Origin: Siphlonurus alternatus
Taxonomy: Eukaryota; Arthropoda; Insecta; Ephemeroptera; Siphlonuridae
DNA: 64,000 nt
Assembly: GCA_949825025.1 (NCBI GenBank)
Contig: OX463778.1
Location: 38,331,194-38,395,193, forward strand
Direction of reading: 5' to 3'
The translations under genes and the position numbers were made by a program. Below, in pieces: positions 12,044 through 24,759 of the stretch. The notes below the pieces were generated by a model. It worked only from the letters and a program-made list of their open reading frames with translations, was not told the DNA's origin and made no database searches. The stretch's first letter is position 1, and each line of letters begins with the position of its first letter.

Positions 12044-13453
12044 TAAATTCAAATTCAAATTCAAATTTTTATTTCGATCATAGGCTGTACAGCATGGATC
12101 ACGTCAATTATTACATTAAATATGTAACATACTTAATTCTAATTAAAATTAGCCTAAATTTAATAAATTTAAACACATATACCCAAACAATATTTAAAAT
12201 ATATATGATCTATAAAATTAATACAATAATTAAAATTGTGTCCTTTTAAACATCACATTAGCACCATAATATATTTAACACACAACTTTTAAATTCAATT
12301 AAATGTCTATACATCTTGACAAAATAATTAGTTACTTTAACAATTTACTAGTAGTAAATTAGTTATTTAAAAAGCACTTTTGCATAAATTGTCATATATT
12401 CACATAATTTATTTCTTCTTTTCACAGTACAATAAGTTTCTTGATGCACTTACTCTTCTTGTATGAATTATTATGAAAATTATAAAATTTTAATATGAAA
12501 ATTTAACCACAATCACATGTTTGATGTTATTTTTCCCTTTTTTTTTTTTTTTTTTTTTTTCTTCACTGTATCACATTATCTTGATGATCTTAATGGATGA
12601 TAATTAAGTTTTACATTAATATATTGGTTTTCTCACTATAGTAATTATTATGCTGTGTCAGCTACGTTCCAGTTTGCTACATCTCCATCTGTTATTTTTG
12701 TGTCCTCTGAATAAAATTCTTTAATATTGTAATACTCTTTTTTTATTAAGATAGTTTTCAGTTTATTTTTGAATACATTATCACTACTTTCATCTCGCAA
12801 TGATTGTGGTATAAAATCGTGAATTTTATGCGTTTGGTAATATGGATTATTTTTATAAAAAGCAGATTGGTGTTTTTTTACTACTACCTTCGATTTATTT
12901 CTTGTATTGCATGGAGAAATGTCGGAAACTTGATCGTATGACTCAGCATGTAGTCTTTTATACATTGCACATTTGTAAATATAAATACACGGTAAAGTTA
13001 ACATGTTCAGTTCCCTAAAATATGTTCTACATGAATCATATTTTTTAAACCCTTTTATTGTTTTAAGAGCCCTTTTTTGAAGAATAAACAGTCTATTTAA
13101 CATAACATTATCACTACCCCACATTATTATACAGTAGCTTAAATGAGAATATATATTTGCATAATATACAGACAGTAATGTAGGATCTGACACAATTCTT
13201 TTTAATGAATACAACAAAAAATTTCCTCTATTTATTTTTTTTGAAATTTCTTTTAAATGTACATCCCAATTTAGTGTATTATTAATATTCAACCCAAGAA
13301 ATTTGGTATCACTTGCTTCTTGGATAATATCCCCATCTAGTTTAACTGTAATATTTATTGTTTCTTTACTTGTTGGTAATTGAAATCTGAGGAATGCTGT
13401 TTTATCTACATTTAACAATAGTCTGTTGCATTTACACCAATTTACAAGTTGTT
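12044..13453 (-). mobile_element. 5'-truncated CR1/L2-like LINE
   Basis: On the minus strand the element starts inside the reverse-transcriptase ORF (about 13453), runs through the ORF end at 12648, has a roughly 600-bp AT-rich 3' UTR containing a poly(T) tract near 12540 (plus-strand view), and ends in a short hexamer repeat of the TTTGAA type (12044-12066). Such short-repeat tails are characteristic of CR1/L2-group LINEs. The truncated 5' end is as expected from incomplete target-primed reverse transcription. Confidence 0.85.
12648..13453 (-). pseudogene. C-terminal part of a non-LTR retrotransposon reverse transcriptase
   Basis: The open frame reads about 268 codons, beginning with VNWCKCNRLLLNVDKTAF, upstream of the first in-frame Met at 13418. 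The order of motifs is the usual one for the last third of CR1/L2/Jockey-group ORF2: LNVDKT, then KFLGLNINNTLNW with a following H and I-S-K-K-I, then VYYANIYSHLSYCIIMWGS, then LFILQKRALKTI, and finally a conserved LTLPCIYIYKCAMY block. The catalytic FADD-type motif and the endonuclease domain lie upstream and are missing. A stop pair (TGA TAA) precedes the frame at about 13457-13462. The fragment itself has no internal stop, so it is not very old. It cannot encode a functional enzyme. Confidence 0.9.
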
Positions 13454-14079
13454 GAATAGTTTATCAGAATATAAATTAATGATAATATTAAGACGAGCAA
13501 AAACTTTTAAAGTCTAAAATTGTTTCAACTGGTGAAAATCCATAGTTTTTTTTTTTAATTTAAAAGTATTTTTTATACCAACGATGAGGTATGTACTAAT
13601 TATTTGTTGTGTTATAACTTACTGAGGCCTTTTATACTTGCAAAATTATTAAATTTTTATTAATGGAAAGGAGGAGGGCAATATACACTAACTCTATGTA
13701 CAAAATTTACTTATTTTGGAAATATAAAATATATTGTATTTTAATATTTCAGACACGTTAAAAAAATGTTCATATATAACGAGGTTTTACTTCGTATTAG
13801 AGAAGTAGACAAATGTACGCTCCAATAAAAAGTGTACAACTGGGTCCTCGTATAAATTTTTTTAAAGTAGCTCAGACTTGGCTACTTGTACCCACAAACT
13901 TTCTAGAGCGTCTACTGTTGTGCGTGAGCAACAATAGTTGTTTCTCCGTGCTATATATAAAAGAGGAGTTGATGCATGTGCTACTTTAATGAAACTTGGA
14001 ATTTTACTCCCTTTCATTATATTTAAGTTAAAATAAATTAAGTCATAGTGATTTCCTCAGATTGTGTTTTTTAAGGTTC
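13454..14079. other. AT-rich stretch, no gene seen
   Basis: No supported feature. Confidence 0.5.
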
Positions 14080-14454
14080 TTAAGGTAGAGATAACACGGA
14101 TCACCTGACCCAATGTTAAAAAATCCCAATTATGAAAATTAAGCAAAAAATTAAAATGTTCTCCTCTACATCCCCTATCAGTAGCTAAAATATCAGGTAT
14201 ACAAAAACGAGCTAGTTTTCAAGTTATTAATTTTTAAAGTTCACTAATTTAACATGGAAGTTCAATTTCTCCATGTTAAATTAAAGTCAACTTTAAAAAT
14301 TAATAACTCGAAAACTAGTTCATTTTTGTATATACCTAATATTTTACCTACTGATAGGGGATGTAGAGGAGAACATTTTAAATTTTTTGCGTAATTTTCA
14401 GAAATGAGATGTTTTTAGCATTAGGTCAGCTGATCCGTGTTACCTCTACCTTAA
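14080..14454. mobile_element. TTAA-flanked foldback, copy 1
   Basis: TTAAGGTAGAGATAACACGG on the left mirrors CCGTGTTACCTCTACCTTAA on the right, and the arms meet near CATGGAAGTTCAATTTCTCC. A second copy lies at 61835-62207. In both, TTAA sits directly outside GGTAGAGATAA, suggesting a TTAA target duplication. No ORF. Confidence 0.85.
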
Positions 14455-16707
14455 GAACCAAAACTACATATAAACTTAAACTACATATAAACTTAAACTA
14501 TGTATAATATATCAAATTCTCTCACTAACAATTATTGTAAGTTTACAATTAATAATAACGTTTAATATATGCAATGGACCCGTTGACGATCGATATAATG
14601 TTATTCTTATGAGCTATATAGTAAACGATTTTATAATAAACACAGTCATGTGAGTGCAGTGATAGTTATTTTTCTACTTCTGAATTTCTTAATTCTATTC
14701 AGTCTTCTATATTTTTGACGCCTACAATATACCTTAAAAAACTCTCCAACGTCTTCTCTCTCTCTCGCTTATTCTTAAAAAAATGTTCAATCTACGTTTC
14801 ACTTTTTCACAACACTATATCCCTGACACTTCCTTCTTTGATTCTTCAAATTCTATGTAAAAGCTTTTGCCATTACTTCCTCTTGTCACCTTTATTATAA
14901 AATGTGAAGCTCTTTTCGTCTCGCTAGCTCCTGTGCATTTTCGCTTCTCTATAAAAACTTAACAAAATATGATTACATTATCATGTCATATGTTGAAAAT
15001 TTCCTTGACAACATACGTAATAAAGTACTATATAATGTTCATTGTATTTTATGAACGTATTTTGGTTCATGAACTCTGAATTTTTGGCATAAAATATAAA
15101 TTATTGTTATATAACCGTTATATTTTAGTAATCCTTCTCTTTATGATATCAAAAGCTATGATTTCATCATATTTTCATTTTATTTTGTTACATTTGATAT
15201 TATGTTTATTTATACTCGGTTGTAAAAGTTAGAAATATTATTTTTATTTCAATAAAAATGTAATTTTAAGGTTAACATAAAACCATTGGTGTAAAGATTC
15301 TCGATCTTGTTATAAGTATTGATTATACTTTAGAAGTGTAATACTTATGCTTATCTTAATTCAATTTTCCCTAGGATTGTTAATTCTTTCAACCAACTAT
15401 CCTTAGAAACAAGGAATATGTATTTATCTGGCCTCTAAATATTTTATGCATGTATTTTGTTTTTGACGAAGTAGTTTATTTCTTTGAAATATCTGATAGC
15501 AGTTAGTTGGGTGGCTGAACATTCTATGTGAATGGGATATTCTTTTTCAGCCACCAATTGGGAAGCATTTTTATGATGCATTTTGTATAAAGATATTTTT
15601 ATTTTATTTTTCTGCCCAATAAACATTTATATCATATTATTATTATTATTATAAAAATAGAGCTTAGATTTCATTATATTATAATAGGTAATATTTTATA
15701 CACGATATATCAACTATTGGTTAATATATAATCAAATATAATTATATACAGTACCATCATTTTGTCATGCTTATTAAATATCATGCAATGCGGCTGTCAA
15801 ATTACAAAATAAATTAAATATATTTTAATATATTTTTATTTATTTATTACAACAGGAGACTGCTCTGATTGCAGTGAAACCTCCCACTCATCCTTATTTG
15901 AATTCAGGCGCTAAATTAAAATATTACAAACCTTAAAACCTTAAATTGTTACAATTTGTTTTGGGGGTATACATGACCAAAATGAGTCAATTGCCCCAAA
16001 ATACCAACCAATCAATCAACAATTTACGTTAATCGCGTATCAAATATTGAATGTTATTTAAACTGAGACTTACAATACGCTGTAAATCATTTATAAAAGC
16101 TTAAAAAAATATAATTATACATAATATATCAAAACAATTTTGCAGTTTATAAATTCTAAAAAAAAAAAAAAAAAAAATGTACAGTATGAGGTTTTATTAT
16201 TACTTTAAACGTGTTTGTCCTGTTCAACCAAAAATGTTAAAAAATAAAATAAATATATAAAACTTCTTACAGTGTAATTTTATTTTAGAAGTTAAAACTG
16301 CAAAACTATTTTGATATGGATTTTACATCATTTTCAGCATATTTTAAGTCTGAGTTTGAATAAGCAGCTTATAAGATACTGCTTGTAACTTTATATTATA
16401 TATCATATCAGCTGTTGTAGAGTTCTGTGAACTATGTTAAATTGAATACATTTGGTATGCTAATTATTTGAGTGGCTCTGCACAAATACATTAAGTAAAC
16501 ACTTCATTCACCATGGAGGTCCAACGTTTGTTTTCTACATTCTACGAGATCTCTATCCATCATTTGCTTATTTAATAGTCCGCTGGATAAACATGCCATA
16601 TTTTTTATATTTATTTTACAACGCTATAGCTTACTTCAGAATATTCTGTAAATGACCTTATTTATTCAAACTTAACAACAGAATAACAAACTTGCACAAA
16701 TGTGAAC
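14455..16707. other. AT-rich stretch with a possible LINE/SINE 3' tail at 15820-15990
   Basis: Around 15835-15900 a TATTTATTTATTACAACAGG run followed by AGACTGCTCTGATTGCAGTG looks like the reverse-oriented 3' end of a retroposon; the family is not identified. The remainder shows no gene. Confidence 0.35.
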
Positions 16708-16721
16708 CGCCATGATGGTAA

Positions 16722-16870
16722 GCGGACCAAATACCCCCGGACGAAATACCCCCGGACCAAATATCCCCGCCCGGACCGGACGAAATACCCCCGGACGAAA
16801 TACTCCCGGACGAAATATCCCCGGACGAAATACTCCCGGACGAAATACCCCCGGACGAAATACCCCCTTG
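16722..16870 (+). repeat. 15-bp minisatellite, left arm
   Basis: About nine units of GGACGAAATACCCCC with C/T and G/C variants plus one GC-rich irregular unit (GCCCGGACC). The frame through it reads repeated R-T-K-Y-P, an artefact of the 15-bp period rather than a protein. Confidence 0.95.
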
Positions 16871-17502
16871 TAAGTGGAGAGGGGCGGGTGACCGACGTGG
16901 AAGGGGAAGTTGACTTTATTTATAAAGTCGGTTTTTCTGTCTTTTGTCTGACGTCACGCGCGTCGTATTAAAGAAGGAAGTTATATTAGTAACGTTAGGC
17001 CAATACGTTATGCATTAATTTATCATATCATTCATATCGAATTAAAATTAATGTGTAATAAATTTTGATACGATACATTTTATGCATGTTAATTATTAGT
17101 GTTTATTGCATTTTTTTTTAGATTTTTTTTTAACTAAAAATTTTCAAAATCATCCCTATAATATAATTTTTTAACTTAAAAAAAAAATAAGTAAATTTTT
17201 TTAGTGTAATTTTTTAATTCTGATTCGATCGGTATAGGTCTAAAAATGCAATATTTTTTATTGTTTTTGGTTCCCCGGTGCTATAGGTGCCGTGAACACT
17301 TAACGTAGAGCATGTGTACCCTTCCTGAAGAAACTTAATTTTCTTGTTGTTCTATTTATTTCCTTATTTATTCCTTCCTTTTCTATTTATATATATATAT
17401 ATATATATGTTGGCACCAAAGCCCGAATTCAATGCGTACATCTGTAGGTGTGTGCCCCTAGCGATTTGAGCAAAGCCCGAAATTAATAAATATTTTGGGC
17501 TT

Positions 17503-17695
17503 TGCTCATATAAATTTGAACATTTCTAGAAGTGCTCAAATCGAAAAAAGCAAACCCCGACGTGAAGTTTCATTTCGGGGTTTGCTCATTTAAATTTGAT
17601 CATTTCTAGAAGTGCTCAACTCGAAAAATACAAACCCTGACGAGAAGCTTTATTTTGGGCTTTTCTCACTGTTTTGATCATTTCTAGAAGTGCTC
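17503..17695 (+). repeat. 80-bp tandem units, left arm
   Basis: A little over two units, each opening GCTCAT(A/T)TAAATTTGA, containing TTTCTAGAAGTGCTCAA and ending in a CGGGGTTTGCTC-like segment. Inverted relatives are at about 19190-19500. Confidence 0.85.
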
Positions 17696-18076
17696 AAAGC
17701 AAAGTGAAAAAAAAATAATTGGAAATTGTGCCGTATTATAGTAATAATTTGTAATAAATAATTAAAACAATAAAATATTGTGAATTTAATAATATTTTAA
17801 TTACATCACTTTTTTAATTGAGTAACAAAAATACAAATTTAGCATTATATATATAGCGTGTATATTATTTTTTTATTAAAATATTTATTTCTGTTTTATT
17901 CAAGTCATACTGAAAAATACGATTTTGTCACACTTTTTATATTAATTAATATAATTGTTAGTTAATTTAAATAAATTTTTACAGCTGATATATTATAAAT
18001 TCATTTTAACTTAATTTACAGAACTTGGTAAGAAGCAAAGAGTTCCTCAAGATAGTATCAAACCTACTAATTTAAA

Positions 18077-18228
<152 letters not shown>

Positions 18229-19189
18229 AAATATTATTAAACTTGATTATTACCTGATCGTATTATTATCTGAACTTGACTTTTTTTTGCAGGGATTACT
18301 ATCATGGCATTTTAAATTTCATCTAAATTTTTTCTTAATTTGCACAACATGTTTTAAATTGAATACTTGTATTTTTAATTTGGATAATAATATTTAGTCT
18401 CATAAAAAGTAATAATATAATTTAATTGGAACATTTTGTTTGTGTTATATAAATTTTAAAGCGACAATTTTAATAATAATGTGAAATTAAATTAAAACTT
18501 TTGTTTGCAAAAAAAGTAATTCTTGCCATAGAATCTTGCCATTTTTGTTAAATTCTTTAATTAAATTATTTTGTTATTGCCTTTTTTTTTTTCCTTAATA
18601 TTAATTGATTAAATATGCTTGAATAAATTGTTTTAGCTTGAAATTTAATTACTATGTATTTTATGAACCGGCCGCTAAGATTATGTTAATAATTTTGGCT
18701 GGACATTAATGTATAAACTATTTATGAAGTAAAAAAAAAAAAAAAAAATTGACAACCTTTCTTGCAGTTGCAAAACACAAAACCTGGCTTTGAATTTGCT
18801 AATGCTGCTGCTGATCTGAGACACTCTTTTCTTTGTCATGTGTGGTACGTCGTCTGAACTTAGAAATTGTTCATCTGCAACCTGAAATTCATTGCTAGAG
18901 TATAATTGTAATCATACCCTTTAATTATAAAAAAATGATAATAATAAAAAAATTAAAAGTGTCTCTCATTGTCAGTGTGAAAAAATCGTATTTTTTCAAT
19001 ATGACTTGAATAATACAGAAAGAAATGTTTTAATAAAACAAATACTATACACGCTACTGATGTTAAATTTGTATTTTTATCAATAAATTAAAAAAGTGAT
19101 ATAATTAAAATTTTATTAAATTTACATTATTTTATTATTTATTGCTATAATACGGCACAATTTCCAATTATTATTTTTATTTTGCTTTG

Positions 19190-19500
19190 AGCACTTCTAG
19201 CAATGATCAAAACTGTGAGCAAAGCCCGAAATAAAAATTATTGTCGGGGTTGCTTTTTTCGAGTTGGGCACTTTTAGAAACGAGCAAATTTAAATGAGCA
19301 AACCCCGAAATAAAACTTCTCGTCGGGGTTCGCTTTTACCGATTTGAGCACTTCTAGAAATGATCAAATTTAAATGAGCAAAGCCCGATATAAAACTCCT
19401 CGTCGGGGATTGCTTTTTTCGATTTGAGCACTTCTAGAAATGTTCAAATTTAAATAAGCAAAGCCCGAAGTATTTGTTAATTTCGGGCTTTGCTCAAATC
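19190..19500 (-). repeat. 80-bp tandem units, right arm
   Basis: Nearly four units inverted relative to the left arm, with TTTCTAGAAATG-type segments and CGTCGGGGTT. The unit number differs from the left arm, showing unequal expansion within one element. Confidence 0.85.
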
Positions 19501-19871
19501 GCTAGTGGCACATCTAGGTTTAAAAACCTAAAATCGTTTAATCAACTTCAAAATCTTGCTGCAAAACGCTGTGACAATTGCCGCACAATCAAAGTAAGCA
19601 TAGCATATACAAAAATCGTTTGTTTGCGGCACAATTTTGAGTATGTTTTGGTATAATTAAATTAAAGACGCAATTTGAGATCTTGATACGGTACTAACTA
19701 TAAATATACTTTGAATTTTATATGTGATATATATTTGTTGTGAAAAATGGCATTACTATAACTTCCTTCTTTAATACGACGCGCGTGACGTCAGACAAAC
19801 GACATAAAAACAGACTTTATAAATAAAGTCGACTTCCCCTCCCGTGTTGGTCGCCCGCCCCTCTCCACTTA

Positions 19872-20020
19872 CAAGGGGGTATTTCGTCCGGGGGTATTTC
19901 GTCCGGGAGTATTTCGTCCGGGGATATTTCGTCCGGGAGTATTTCGTCCGGGGGTATTTCGTCCGGTCCGGGCGGGGATATTTGGTCCGGGGGTATTTCG
20001 TCCGGGGGTATTTGGTCCGG
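19872..20020 (-). repeat. 15-bp minisatellite, right arm
   Basis: Inverted copy of the left minisatellite with the same order of variant units, including the irregular GC-rich one, so the two arms were homogenised or copied from each other. Confidence 0.95.
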
Positions 20021-20049
20021 GATTCGCCATGATGCATGGTCTAATTCAA

Positions 20050-20247
20050 ACTTCCCGCCATTCGGCATATTAGCTTCAGGAAACCGTGGAAACCTGTAGG
20101 AAGGCCCGGCACACTCAAAGGTGCACCTCCCGAATGCAGGTCACTTGTCCGAAAGTAGTGAAAAGTATCTCACCCTAGACCGGAATTCGAACCAACAACC
20201 TTCCTCATGTGAGGTGGGTGCGTCGTGCTATACTGCTCGGTCAATAT
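20050..20247 (-). mobile_element. tRNA-derived SINE (minus strand)
   Basis: Read on the minus strand, an A-box-like TGACCGAGCAGTATAGCACG (about 20224-20243) is followed some 30 bp on by a near-consensus B box GGTTCGAATTCC (20182-20193). The downstream body extends to about 20050 and includes a GGTTTCCACAGG-like segment; its exact end is not clear. A genuine tRNA is unlikely because the cloverleaf arms do not pair. Confidence 0.65.
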
Positions 20248-21198
20248 CAACTAACCATTTCTATTTTACTTTAAATGACTTTTTTTTCGGTCTTTTTTTT
20301 TCACAAATTTCAAAAGTGAAATTTACATAATAAAATAATAGAACCTTTTTATTCTTTTTAAAGTTAAATTTTAGCAACTTAATACTTTTTTTATATGAAA
20401 TAAAATTTAAATAACTGATTGCAACTAGTCTTTCACTGAAATGTAACAAAAACTCAATCACACAATAATCATCACGCTTTTTTTTTGTAAGGCCTGTATC
20501 ATAAAATTCTAAATGCTGCATATTTGTATTTTATCGGTGAATTATTCGGTCACAAATCATTATATAGGCTCTTTCCTCATGGTATTACATATGGTACTAT
20601 TTATTATATGGTATTATATATAATGCATCTGATATGCATTCATATTTATTGTATACAGTACCACAGCTTATTAATGCACTGTTTGTTCAACACTGTTTTT
20701 TTTATCATTATTTAACACCTCTACGTCGTGTAATTAAAAAAAGTACTTTATTATTTAAAAAAAAACATATATTTTACATTCATATTATCAAATAAAATTT
20801 ACTGTATTGTAATATCAATGCCAAAAATTAATCAAAGGTTTTTTTATTTCACGAAAATTTAATGTTTAATAGAGGCAGATTTGAATAATGTAAATAATAA
20901 TAATAAAATATCACATAACATTTCACATGGGTATATTAAAAATGCTTGTTCCTACTTTTTGTCAAAGGATAATAATACGTTTTAAAGAAAAAAATTACAT
21001 AGTAACACATTATAAATATACCTAATTAATTATTTTAAAATCAATTTGATATGAAATATCTTCCACATGAGCAGGCTGCAATCGTAATTACTAAATGACA
21101 AAGACTCCTTACGAAAGTAATCAAACAAATTATGTTTCTGTTCTACATCAAAAGGTTTGAGGTTCATTCCTTGTGGAAAATAAAGAAAGAGGGACAAA
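20248..21198. other. AT-rich stretch, no gene seen
   Basis: No supported feature. Confidence 0.5.
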
Positions 21199-21811
21199 TA
21201 ATAGACAACTTTCATAATTTTTTTTTACTGCAGAAATGAATAGAGGGTACCAAATTATGCTACTCTGAATTGTTTTAGATTTTTCTGAGACCCGGAACTA
21301 TTTTTAAATCATTATTGAAAGTTCTGTAAGTTAAGTTGGCACCCCTGAATCCTTAATAAAAAGGATAGAACCGAGACGCCTATTGACGCCTCCAGGGGGC
21401 GTTGCCTAACTTTCAATGTTTTTTTAAAAATAGTTACAGGACTCAATAATTAATGAATTACTCATTAATTAATGAGTAATGGTTCCTTGCAAATTGCAGA
21501 GAGTGCAAGTTTTATATTGTATTAATTTCCAGGGTTCCTGTTCCAATACTGTATTTTAGTATGTAAGAATTAAATAATGTATTAATCTTCAATTTTACAT
21601 TAAGTTGTCATTAATTCATCTAATATTAGTTAAAATGTAATTTTGTATGAATTGAATGTACTACAAATACTGGTGTAATTATTAGCGAAAGCTATCAAAT
21701 AAATTTCATTTCATTTCATTTCAAAAAAATCTAAAAAAATTCAGAATAGCATAATTTGGTACCTTCTATTCATTTTTGCAGTAAAAAAATTTTCATGTAA
21801 GTTGTCCATTT
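21199..21811. mobile_element. Palindrome family copy c, interrupted by a retroposon tail
   Basis: GACAACTTTCAT on the left mirrors ATGTAAGTTGTC on the right, and both arms contain AGAAATGAATAGAGGGTACC and the TTCTGAGACCCGGAACT block. The centre has diverged, with GAGACGCC and no GACGTCA. The right arm is split at about 21447-21723 by an unrelated insert. The outer ends match the partial copy at the right window edge. Confidence 0.8.
21447..21723 (+). mobile_element. LINE/SINE 3' fragment with (TTTCA)n tail
   Basis: The insert ends GCTATCAAATAAATTTCA followed by three further TTTCA units, a pentamer-tailed retroposon 3' end. The 5' part starts near an AATTAATGAATTACTCATTA palindrome. It interrupts the mirror symmetry of the host palindrome, which fixes its limits approximately. 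Confidence 0.6.
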
Positions 21812-23303
21812 AACATTTAAACCCATATAATTGTGTTGAGTTTTCAGAAATACACACTTTCATAGCTAGGTTTTTTGAAAATAACGAATACAAAAAAAAA
21901 TATATATATATTTTATTATAAACAATCTCTTCGTTGTAAAATTCATAATCGTAATTCCACAAATGCACGATTTCTTTTATTATTTTTGTTTATATGTTTA
22001 AAAGTTTCTTTTAACTGCTCAATACAGTGTTTTAAATATACGTATGCATTTTTTAAATTTGTTTATTCAGAAAAAAATATACATGACAGATTACAAAGAA
22101 TTGTACGGTAAGCCCGAAATGTTTAGAAAACTTCCATTCGGAGAACGCTAAAATTTCACTTATTGTGAGGCAAATTTCTGGCATGATGGCACAACATTTT
22201 TGTTAATTAATTCTTAGAAAATAAACAGTTTGTGGCAATATATATATATTAATTAACAAACATTAAATTTTACAGAATATGTAATATTGTGTGCCATTTC
22301 TAACGTAAGTGCATGTGTACTTGATTCGATTATGAGTGACTCTCTTTGCTATCCCCATGGACTTATTAAAAATACAAGAACCAATCTTGATTTAAAAATA
22401 GATGAAGCGTGAAACAGTCAACACTTACTAATTTATTATTGGAACGGAACTAAAATAGTATACAAGAGCAATTATGAAAAACAAATTTCCAGTTAATTTT
22501 TTTTTGGAAAATATTGAAATTTTTGTTGAAAAAAAATCCCAATAATTAAAAAAATATATATATTAACTTTTGCTAATATCATACAAAACATGCTTATGAA
22601 AGCATGAAATTTGAGAGATAAGAATCAAATTAATTAATAAATTAATAAAGCAACATTAAAAGTAATATTATTTATCTCTTTTTGTGCGACCTTAATGGAC
22701 ACTGTTAGGCGAGATTTTAGCGCAGGTTGCCTAGCATGCAGGAGTAAGACCGTGGGATACCGCGCGCTTTCTCCATAAAACTGCATGGTTAGTGCATGCC
22801 GCTAGAGGAGCTTTTATCAGCAACTAAATTTTGATTTTTGTTTTTATAATTTAAAGCATATGATATTAGAACTGTATACTTTGTCAAAAGAAGTACCAGG
22901 TACGTAAAATGTTTACACAATGGCTTATTTTAAGAGCCACATATTGTTGTAGTTTTCAGCTTTTTAAAGGGCGGCCAAGCCTGAAGATATGCACAATGCT
23001 AAGAATTTGTTTTTTTTTCTAAAATGTGTTATTATGTTTTATGCTTAAAAAAAAACATGAAAATTTATAAATATAAAATGTATAATATAAGAGGAAAGAT
23101 ATACATAGATAGATCGAGATAACAAAAATATATAGATAATACCTGAGACCTACCTGCATGAAGCATAATAAGTATTGTGTACTGTGTAGTATATACTAAA
23201 AAAAATATATATTAGAAATTTTAGTTGTTCAGTAAAAATAAAGAGTTGTTACCACTTGGATTAAAAGCACATTGTATGCTACAGGAAATGAATGATTTAT
23301 TAT
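21812..23303. other. AT-rich stretch, no gene assigned
   Basis: A GC-richer patch at about 22690-22820 (GGTTGCCTAGCATGCAGG and CCGTGGGATACCGCGCGC) is of unknown nature. No supported gene. Confidence 0.4.
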
Positions 23304-23708
23304 TTAAGGGTAAGATAACACGAAACATCGATTGTTGTAGTTCCATTTGATTAACATGTAAACCTTAGCAACATCATAATAATTCAGAATTTTTTTTTCA
23401 GACACAGTTCTTAGCATCAAAAAAATGTAGAAAAAATTTCAAAACAATCGCTCGATCCAATTTTTTTAAATTATTATTAATATTATTTTTTTTTTTAAAT
23501 TCCAGTATAGGGCTTTCCCAATGGAGACCTAAACTAATAAATTAATTTAAAAAAATCGGATCGAGCGATTGTTTTGAAAATTTTTCTACATTTTTTTGGT
23601 GCTAAGAACTGCCTCTAAAAAAATCAGAATTATTATGAGGTTACTAAAGTTTACATGTTAATCAAATGGGACTACAACAATCGATGTTTCGTGTTATCTT
23701 ACCCTTAA
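23304..23708. mobile_element. TTAA-flanked foldback, second type
   Basis: TTAAGGGTAAGATAACACGA at the left mirrors TCGTGTTATCTTACCCTTAA at the right. The arms also share CATCGATTGTTGTAGT and an inner GGATCGAGCGATTGTTTTG-type block, with an unpaired centre around 23480-23550. The terminal GGGTAAGATAAC resembles GGTAGAGATAAC of the 14080 family, hinting that both are moved by related transposases. Confidence 0.85.
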
Positions 23709-24759
23709 TTAGTAATTAATACACAAACAGGTGCTTTTAAATAATATTTTTTTTATAATACAATATTTTGTATATGCTGACATCCGGAAGGGAATTTGCT
23801 TCGGACGCGATTTTTTTTATACCAATGCATTGGGCACCTCGGCAAAATTCCCAACGCGTTCGGATCATCACAATTTGATCCCAACACGTTCGAAACCTAT
23901 GAAAATTATTACAACTATGTAAAAAGCGTGAGACGTCTTTTTTTGGGAACAAAATTACAAAGATTTTAATGACGCGAAATTCTCAAGTATTTAAAATAAA
24001 AAGAGTATGTCGGTCAACATTAAAATCACCAACGCACGAATATAGAATATTCATGTTCATAGAATACTATAGAATATTCTATATTCTATTCTATCGAATT
24101 ATATTCTAGTTAATACTGAAATGTATATAAGCAAAAGTGACCAAAAGTTGGGAAAATCATATTTAAATAATATAACGGGCCTTCCTTAATTTTTATATAC
24201 GTTTCAAAAGACCAAGTTGTTGAAAATTGTATACTTTAGTAGTAAAAAACACTTCACCACATACAATTTATCACTTTTTATGGAAACAATTTTTCATAAT
24301 TATTATCAATTAATTTTGCAAATAAATTTTTAAGCTAATACTTGTGTATGTGCGTTCATCGCAGACTCGTAAAGTAAAAGAAATCACTTGACCCAAGGTA
24401 AGTGCATGCATGGGCTTGTCTTTTGTTATATTTTCTTCAAATATTATCAACACATCATAATGCATACCAATTAAAGAACAGAGGTCACAAGCACCATGCA
24501 GATCAGAATATGTATTTTTTTAAAATTATCTCTTATAATGTGATAAAAAAATCAAATGTAAAATAAAAATTTAATAATTTGAAGCCAAATTCATATAATA
24601 TAATGTTATCCCGTAACCCCGTGTTCATAACCATAGTTACATAGTAATTTAATGAAATCTGAATTACTATGCAAAATTACTTAACAAAACTATAGTAAAA
24701 TTCAGCTCACAGAAGCTCTTATAGAGAAACATATGCATGAGTACTGAGTACTGTACGTA
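23709..24759. other. AT-rich stretch; AGAATATTCT-rich patch at 24045-24110
   Basis: The patch contains overlapping small palindromes built from TAGAATATTCTA. Otherwise nothing supported. Confidence 0.4.

Noticed and set aside
16702..16971. ORF with repeated RTKYP
   Set aside because: Produced by a 15-bp DNA repeat divisible by three; the inverted arm gives the same peptide on the other strand.
19190..19500. CRISPR-like array of 80-bp repeats
   Set aside because: The units are contiguous with no unique spacers, the genome is eukaryotic, and the mirrored arm shows they are transposon subrepeats.
20182..20243. Functional tRNA gene
   Set aside because: A and B boxes are present but the acceptor, anticodon and T arms do not form a cloverleaf; same for 30072 and 54105.
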